Source: GWE2-40-63 sp050251815
GTDB taxonomy: Bacteria; Bacteroidota; Bacteroidia; Bacteroidales; SZUA-534
Reading direction: 5' to 3'
DNA: 17,661 nucleotides
Assembly: GCA_050251815.1 (NCBI GenBank)
Contig: JBFWMB010000083.1
Coordinates: 1-17,661 of the forward strand
Within the stretch, counting starts at the first letter, position 1. Every line of letters starts with the position of its first letter. Below the pieces are notes generated by a model. It did no database searches. It had not been told where the DNA came from and saw only the letters and a list, made by a program, of their open reading frames with translations. Shown here piece after piece: positions 13,083 through 17,661 of this stretch. The translations under genes were made by a program, and so were the position numbers.

Positions 13083-14792
13083 ATGAGTAAAATTGCAATT
13101 TATCAGGTTTTTACCCGCCTGTTTGGAAATAAAAACAATAAATTTATACCTCACGGAACCTTTGTTGAAAATGGCGTTGGAACCTTTGCCGATTTTACCG
13201 ACAAAGCTTTACAGGAAATCAAAAAGTTGGGAATAACCCATATTTGGTATACGGGAGTAATTGAACATGCCACTTGCATGGAATATCCGGAGCATCAGAT
13301 TAAAAGACAGCATCCCGCAACGGTAAAAGGCAGGGCCGGTTCGCCTTATGCCATAAGCGATTATTACGATGTAAATCCTTATCTGGCACTTGATGTTGAA
13401 AAGCGGATGGAAGAATTTGAACAGTTGGTTTCGCGGACGCATAAAAATGGAATGCAGGTAATTATTGATTTTGTGCCAAACCACGTAGCCCGTCAATACA
13501 GTTCCGATGTTTATCCGGAAAAAGATTTTGGTTTAAACGACGATATCCATCAAGCCTTTTCACCCGCTAACGATTATTATTACCTTCCGGGCCAGCCCTT
13601 GCATTATTCCGATTCTATGGGAACACTGTTGCCCGATGATAAATTGGGGCCTTATAAGGAATTTCCGGCAAAGGTTACCGGTAATAATCAGTTTCATGCG
13701 CATCCTTCAATAAACGATTGGTACGAAACCGTAAAATTGAATTACGGGGTCGATTATTTTAATGGCGAAACTGCATATTTTGAACCGGTTCCGCCACTTT
13801 GGGATAAAATGCTCGATATCTTAACTTTTTGGGCATCAAAAAAAGTAGATGCTTTTAGGTGCGATATGGCTGAAATGGTTCCTGTGGAGTTTTGGAACTA
13901 TGTAATACCAAAACTAAAAGGGTTGTACCCAAATTTAATATTTATAGCTGAGGTTTATAACCCTCAATTGTATCACAGCTTTATCCATCACGGACGATTT
14001 GATTATTTGTATGATAAGGTAGGTTTGTACGATACGCTCAGGCTGATAATAAATAACAGAGAAGATGCGAGTGCAATTACGCAGTGCTGGCAACATTTGA
14101 ATAATTTGGATGCTTACATGCTTCGCTTTTTGGAGAATCATGATGAGCACCGCATTGCCAGTACACAATTTTGTGGCGATCCGTGGAAAGCAATCCCGGC
14201 CTTGTTGGTTTCAGCAAGTTTACATACCGGTCCGGTGATGCTATATTTTGGTCAGGAGGTTGGAGAAACAGCTCAAGGGGAAAGCGGATATAGCGGTGAT
14301 GATGGAAAAACAACCATCTTCGATTTTTGGGGAGTTCCCGAACATCAGAAGTGGATGAACCTGGGGAAGTTTGACGGGGGTGGTTTGGATGAAGACCAGA
14401 AAAAACTGCGTGATACTTACCGTCAAATCATGAATTTGGCCATAAATGAACCCGCTATTTCGCAAGGCAGGTTTTATGATTTAATGTGGATGAACCATTT
14501 TGAAGGCGGGCCCGATCATCGGTTTATTTATGCTTACCTGCGTTATTTTGAAAAAGATACCCTGCTATTTGTTTTGAATTTCGATAATATATCAGAACAC
14601 CGGTTTCGGATAAAAATTCCTGAACATGCTTTAAACGCAATGGGTACAGACATCTATGGAACTTATAGGATGATTCCGGTATTTGGCCAGGCAGGCCCCC
14701 AGGAATTAAAAATTGTTGATGTTGCTTATTTGGGAATTGAAACAGAACTACCACCCAACAGTGCTTTGGTTTATCGCCTAACAACGGTTTAA
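13083..14792 (+). CDS. Cytoplasmic GH13 alpha-amylase family glycosidase
   Basis: This 569-residue GH13 protein starts directly with the barrel (IAIYQVFTRLFGN) and has no signal peptide, so it acts in the cytoplasm on internal alpha-glucan or maltooligosaccharides. Conserved regions are D129-F-V-P-N-H134, R259-C-D261 (nucleophile), F-I-A-E290 (acid/base) and E351-N-H-D354 (transition-state Asp), so it should be active. A beta-sandwich domain C (about 470-567) ends the protein. Its start is 3 bp after the branching-enzyme stop, so the two are certainly one transcript and probably one pathway of glycogen turnover. The subfamily and exact product, hydrolysis or transfer, cannot be fixed by eye. 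It converges on the hybrid kinase gene. Confidence 0.9.
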   Translation: MSKIAIYQVFTRLFGNKNNKFIPHGTFVENGVGTFADFTDKALQEIKKLGITHIWYTGVIEHATCMEYPEHQIKRQHPATVKGRAGSPYAISDYYDVNPYLALDVEKRMEEFEQLVSRTHKNGMQVIIDFVPNHVARQYSSDVYPEKDFGLNDDIHQAFSPANDYYYLPGQPLHYSDSMGTLLPDDKLGPYKEFPAKVTGNNQFHAHPSINDWYETVKLNYGVDYFNGETAYFEPVPPLWDKMLDILTFWASKKVDAFRCDMAEMVPVEFWNYVIPKLKGLYPNLIFIAEVYNPQLYHSFIHHGRFDYLYDKVGLYDTLRLIINNREDASAITQCWQHLNNLDAYMLRFLENHDEHRIASTQFCGDPWKAIPALLVSASLHTGPVMLYFGQEVGETAQGESGYSGDDGKTTIFDFWGVPEHQKWMNLGKFDGGGLDEDQKKLRDTYRQIMNLAINEPAISQGRFYDLMWMNHFEGGPDHRFIYAYLRYFEKDTLLFVLNFDNISEHRFRIKIPEHALNAMGTDIYGTYRMIPVFGQAGPQELKIVDVAYLGIETELPPNSALVYRLTTV

Positions 14793-14813
14793 TTCCAATC
14801 TGAATTTCAGGTC

Positions 14814-17222
14814 TTAGGAATCAAGATTGGCATGAATAATTTTTAAAAGCTCAATTCGATTGATGGGTTTGGTAATAAAGTCGGTACAACCTGCTTCTAA
14901 ACAAATATTTCGGTCTTCGTCGGAACTATGGGCTGTTTGGGCTATAATGGGTTTGTAGAATCCCAGCAGGCGAATTTTTTTTGTGGCTTCAATTCCATCG
15001 AGACGCGGAAGCCTGATATCCATAAGAATAAGATCAATATCGGGGTGTAACCTGACTTTGTTTAAGGCTTCGAATCCATCGGTGGCATGAATAATTTTTG
15101 CATTACTGGGTAAGAGCAGGGTGTCTAAATAGGACTGATTAAATGTATCGTCTTCCACAATCAGAATTTTTTTATCGTTCCATTGTAAATCCAGTTCCAG
15201 TTCGTCTGTTTGATTGCTTTTATCGAGTGATAGTGCCTGCTCGTAAGGAATTGTAAAATAAAATGTGGTTCCTTTTTGAGGTTCTGAATCAAGCCAAATA
15301 GTTCCGCCCATTAATTCAATAAACCCTTTGCAGATGGGCAAACCAAGACCAGCTCCCTCAAAATTCCGGGCATAGCCTTCTTCCGTCTGGCCAAAACGTT
15401 CAAAAATCAGGCGATGCTTCGATTTAGGAATGCCAATCCCCGTATCTTTAACATGAAAAATAATAGTCGCGTCTTTTATCTCATAGCCCAGTTCAATAAA
15501 CCCATCGTAAGTGAATTTTAAAGCGTTGTTTAGCAGGTTGGTAATAACCTGTTGAATTCGGGAACTGTCGCAATGAATTAATGCTTTGCTTCCTTTTATG
15601 GGCAATATGGTTTTAATCTCGATATCCGATTCGTTGAAAAAATTGGGAGGCAGGGTTTGCAGTGCATCCAGTATGAGTTGGTTCAAATCGTAATCGTGTT
15701 TATTAATTTTGAGCTGGCCCACTTCAATTTTCGATAAATCGAGAATGTTGTTAATGATATTCAATAATTGATTGCTCGATTTAAAGATGACATCTAAAAA
15801 TTGTTTTTGCTTCAGAGGCGGTTGTTCTGTGTTACGCAATAATTCGGTATAACCGGTTATGGCATTCATGGGCGAACGAATTTCGTGGCTCATGTTTGCT
15901 AAAAATGCCGATTTGAGTTTGTTGTTTTCTTCCGCTTCGTTTTTTGCTTTAATTAATTCACGTTCCATATTTAATCGGTAAATACTTAATGCAAAAACGC
16001 TGGCCAGTTGTTTAAGTATCACTATATCGTGTTCCATGTAAGGTCTGTCGCTACCGCTTACATATATCTGGCCAATGAGTTCGTCATTAAAAGTAGCAGG
16101 TACCATTAAGCAATTTTCGCGGGTCATACTGCATTCAAAAATATTATTCTCGGCTAAAAAATCTTTTAAATGGTTCGATATAAAAGGAACTTTTTTTGCC
16201 TGCATGCGATTAATCAGACAGTTGTATTTTTTATCGTTTAAACAGGGTTCGTGATCTTCGGTAATGGCTTTAAGCGAATAGTTTTCAGAAACCTGCCATT
16301 CCAATTGTTTGGTTTCCGTATTCAACGATGAAACAAATCCGGTAGAGCTTTTGGTGATGGAAAGTGCGGTTGAAAGAATTTTTTTTGCAATATTTTCTTC
16401 CGATAATTCGGGCAATAAAATGGTTTGACTAATTTCAGCCAGCACTTTATTAATGGTTGCCTCTTTTTTTAAGGCTTTTTCAATGTTTTTGCTTTCGGTA
16501 ATATCGCGGTAGGTAATTACGGCACCTTCCAGTTGGTTTTTATTGTTGAAAACGGGAAAAGTAACCGATAAAATGCTGGGTCCGTTTTTTATCTTACGCA
16601 CCGTACGATGTGGAGTTTTTGAATTCAGAACCAATTCAAGGGAACAATTTAAACAAGGATTATCCATGTTGTGGATTACCTTGTGGCATTTCAGACCTTT
16701 CAGCGTATTGTTGAATTGTGGATATTGTTCTTTAAACTTATTGTTGGCATATTTAATTTTAAAGTCGGGACCAATAAAAACAGCACTGTCAATCATGCTG
16801 TCGATAAACTGCATTTTTTCCTGTTCTGCCTTTAAAAGAGCTTCTTTAACCGTTTTTATTTCACTGATATCGCTTATAAAACCCTGCAATAGGATTTGTT
16901 TGTTGTTTATAACCTGCAAATTTCCCTTAAGTTGCAGCCAAAAGGTATTACCGTTGGATCCTATTACTGACCATTCAAAACAAAAAGTTGAAGAAGGCTT
17001 TTCGGTAATGTTTTTAATAAACGGCTTGAAGTTATCTTTATTAAGACTTTCGAGAAAATTGGGGGTATTGTTTATTTGATCAAGATCAAATAAAAAAAAT
17101 GTTGGTTGAGAATTGTAAAAGTAGTTTTCGCCTGTTGTCAGGTTCCAGTCAAAACGAACCAATCCGCTTTGTTGCCATAGGTGGATATCAGATTCGGAAA
17201 GGGTTCGTATTGATTTTTTCAT
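14814..17222 (-). CDS. Hybrid sensor histidine kinase (PAS-PAS-GAF-HisKA-HATPase-REC)
   Basis: The protein has 802 residues from the ATG at 17222. An in-frame TTG nine codons upstream, at 17249, is a weaker option. No membrane segments are seen. Numbering from the TTG, a first PAS spans about 25-132 and a second PAS 145-255. The second contains C188-H-x3-H193-x5-C199-x2-C202, a possible metal or redox site. A Cys-rich GAF spans about 265-425. HisKA has M-S-H455-E-I-R-S-P-M-N-A. HATPase_c has N570-L-L-N-N and D602-T-G-I-G-I, plus G632-A-G-L-G-L. A receiver domain spans 693-808 with E699-D700-D701, phosphoacceptor D744 and K794. The signal goes from His to the internal Asp and probably on to another protein. 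A related kinase lies 65 bp upstream on the same strand. Confidence 0.92.
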   Translation of the reverse strand: MKKSIRTLSESDIHLWQQSGLVRFDWNLTTGENYFYNSQPTFFLFDLDQINNTPNFLESLNKDNFKPFIKNITEKPSSTFCFEWSVIGSNGNTFWLQLKGNLQVINNKQILLQGFISDISEIKTVKEALLKAEQEKMQFIDSMIDSAVFIGPDFKIKYANNKFKEQYPQFNNTLKGLKCHKVIHNMDNPCLNCSLELVLNSKTPHRTVRKIKNGPSILSVTFPVFNNKNQLEGAVITYRDITESKNIEKALKKEATINKVLAEISQTILLPELSEENIAKKILSTALSITKSSTGFVSSLNTETKQLEWQVSENYSLKAITEDHEPCLNDKKYNCLINRMQAKKVPFISNHLKDFLAENNIFECSMTRENCLMVPATFNDELIGQIYVSGSDRPYMEHDIVILKQLASVFALSIYRLNMERELIKAKNEAEENNKLKSAFLANMSHEIRSPMNAITGYTELLRNTEQPPLKQKQFLDVIFKSSNQLLNIINNILDLSKIEVGQLKINKHDYDLNQLILDALQTLPPNFFNESDIEIKTILPIKGSKALIHCDSSRIQQVITNLLNNALKFTYDGFIELGYEIKDATIIFHVKDTGIGIPKSKHRLIFERFGQTEEGYARNFEGAGLGLPICKGFIELMGGTIWLDSEPQKGTTFYFTIPYEQALSLDKSNQTDELELDLQWNDKKILIVEDDTFNQSYLDTLLLPSNAKIIHATDGFEALNKVRLHPDIDLILMDIRLPRLDGIEATKKIRLLGFYKPIIAQTAHSSDEDRNICLEAGCTDFITKPINRIELLKIIHANLDS

Positions 17223-17287
17223 TAATGTACCTGATTCAGGGTTTTTCAATGCTAAACTACCAAAAAATAATTAGTTTCTACGAGTTA

Positions 17288-17661
17288 TTAATCCATATGT
17301 TCCAATTTTAAACGGGTGGGTTGGTAAGGAATGGTAAAATATATACTGGAACCCATTCCCTGATAAGATTTTATCCAGATTTTGCCGCCCATCAATTCAA
17401 CCAGCCCTCTCGAAATGGGTAAACCAAGTCCGGTACCTCCTGTATTAATTGATATGGCCGGATTGCTTTGTACAAAACGATCGAAAATGTGCTTTTGATA
17501 TTCAACAGGTATTCCGTCGCCGGTATCTTTTACATAAAACACCATGTGTTGATTGTTTTCGATGGAATAGCCCAACTCCACAAAACCTTTTTGGGTAAAG
17601 TTTAATGCATTTTCAATCAGGTTAATTAAAACCTGTTTAAGTCTCGATTCATCAGCATTAA
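17288..17661 (-). CDS. C-terminal end of a sensor histidine kinase (partial)
   Basis: The reading frame is open to the right edge of the window, giving the last 123 residues of a kinase. It shows an HATPase_c domain: N box N-L-I-E-N-A-L-N-F-T, G1 D-T-G-D-G-I-P, G2 G-G-T-G-L-G-L-P-I, and the closing Y-F-T-I-P-Y segment. The chain ends 13 residues after that, so it has no C-terminal receiver domain, unlike its neighbour. The region G-L-G-L-P-I-x3-G-x2-E-L-M-G-G-x-I-W is nearly the same in both kinases, marking them as tandem paralogues in one transcription unit. Sensor domains are outside the window. Confidence 0.92.
   Translation of the reverse strand, partial: NADESRLKQVLINLIENALNFTQKGFVELGYSIENNQHMVFYVKDTGDGIPVEYQKHIFDRFVQSNPAISINTGGTGLGLPISRGLVELMGGKIWIKSYQGMGSSIYFTIPYQPTRLKLEHMD

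Noticed and set aside
14803..14838. Inverted repeat CCAATCT/AGATTGG at the 3' end of the hybrid kinase gene
   Set aside because: The loop is over 20 bases, it overlaps coding sequence, and no T-tract follows.

Overview
The window looks like chromosomal DNA of a Bacteroidota bacterium. The composition is moderately AT-rich. Several gene starts are preceded by the Bacteroidota -7 promoter element TAnnTTTG, and Shine-Dalgarno sequences are mostly absent. The gene families fit too: a probable DUF6261 protein, a eukaryotic-type GH13 branching enzyme, and large PAS/GAF hybrid histidine kinases. Bacteroidales/Marinilabiliales is my best guess within the phylum, but the sequence does not prove it. 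I see no rRNA, tRNA, CRISPR array or transposase.

Layout. Positions 1-536 are non-coding apart from a possible 16-codon micro-ORF, and hold a degenerate tandem repeat of about 41 bp. A probable DUF6261 gene (537-1199, +) follows, with its own terminator. A convergent small membrane protein gene (DUF4395-like, 1282-1722, -) has a leader of about 190 nt that looks like a transcription attenuator: promoter, 13-residue leader peptide, terminator hairpin, and a competing antiterminator pairing. Positions 1950-2850 are largely non-coding, with GC-rich REP-like hairpins, a promoter, and a doubtful overlapping ORF. Then come a secreted single-domain TonB-C-like protein (2851-3204, +), a LacI-family regulator (-), cytidine deaminase (-), a secreted glucosaminidase with two LysM domains (+), and fmt (-).

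The centre of the window (7348-10657, -) is a probable two-gene unit. A cyclic-nucleotide-binding-domain histidine kinase is followed 31 bp later by a 690-residue protein with no signal peptide. That protein has five to six copies of a Lys/Glu/Tyr-rich repeat of about 70 residues, fused to a GH16-like domain whose acid/base glutamate is replaced by lysine. Divergently transcribed is a two-gene alpha-glucan operon: a eukaryotic-type branching enzyme and a signal-less GH13 alpha-amylase-like protein, 3 bp apart. The right end carries a PAS-PAS-GAF hybrid histidine kinase and the 3' end of a related kinase on the minus strand.

How they may work together. The branching enzyme and amylase-like protein plausibly build and trim a cytoplasmic storage glucan. 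The adjacent kinase/GH16-repeat pair is cytoplasmic and shares an intergenic region with them, so a link to that glucan is possible but is inference only. The two least ordinary objects are the repeat/pseudo-GH16 protein and the attenuator-like leader of the DUF4395 gene. The 41-bp degenerate repeat array upstream of the DUF6261 gene comes next.
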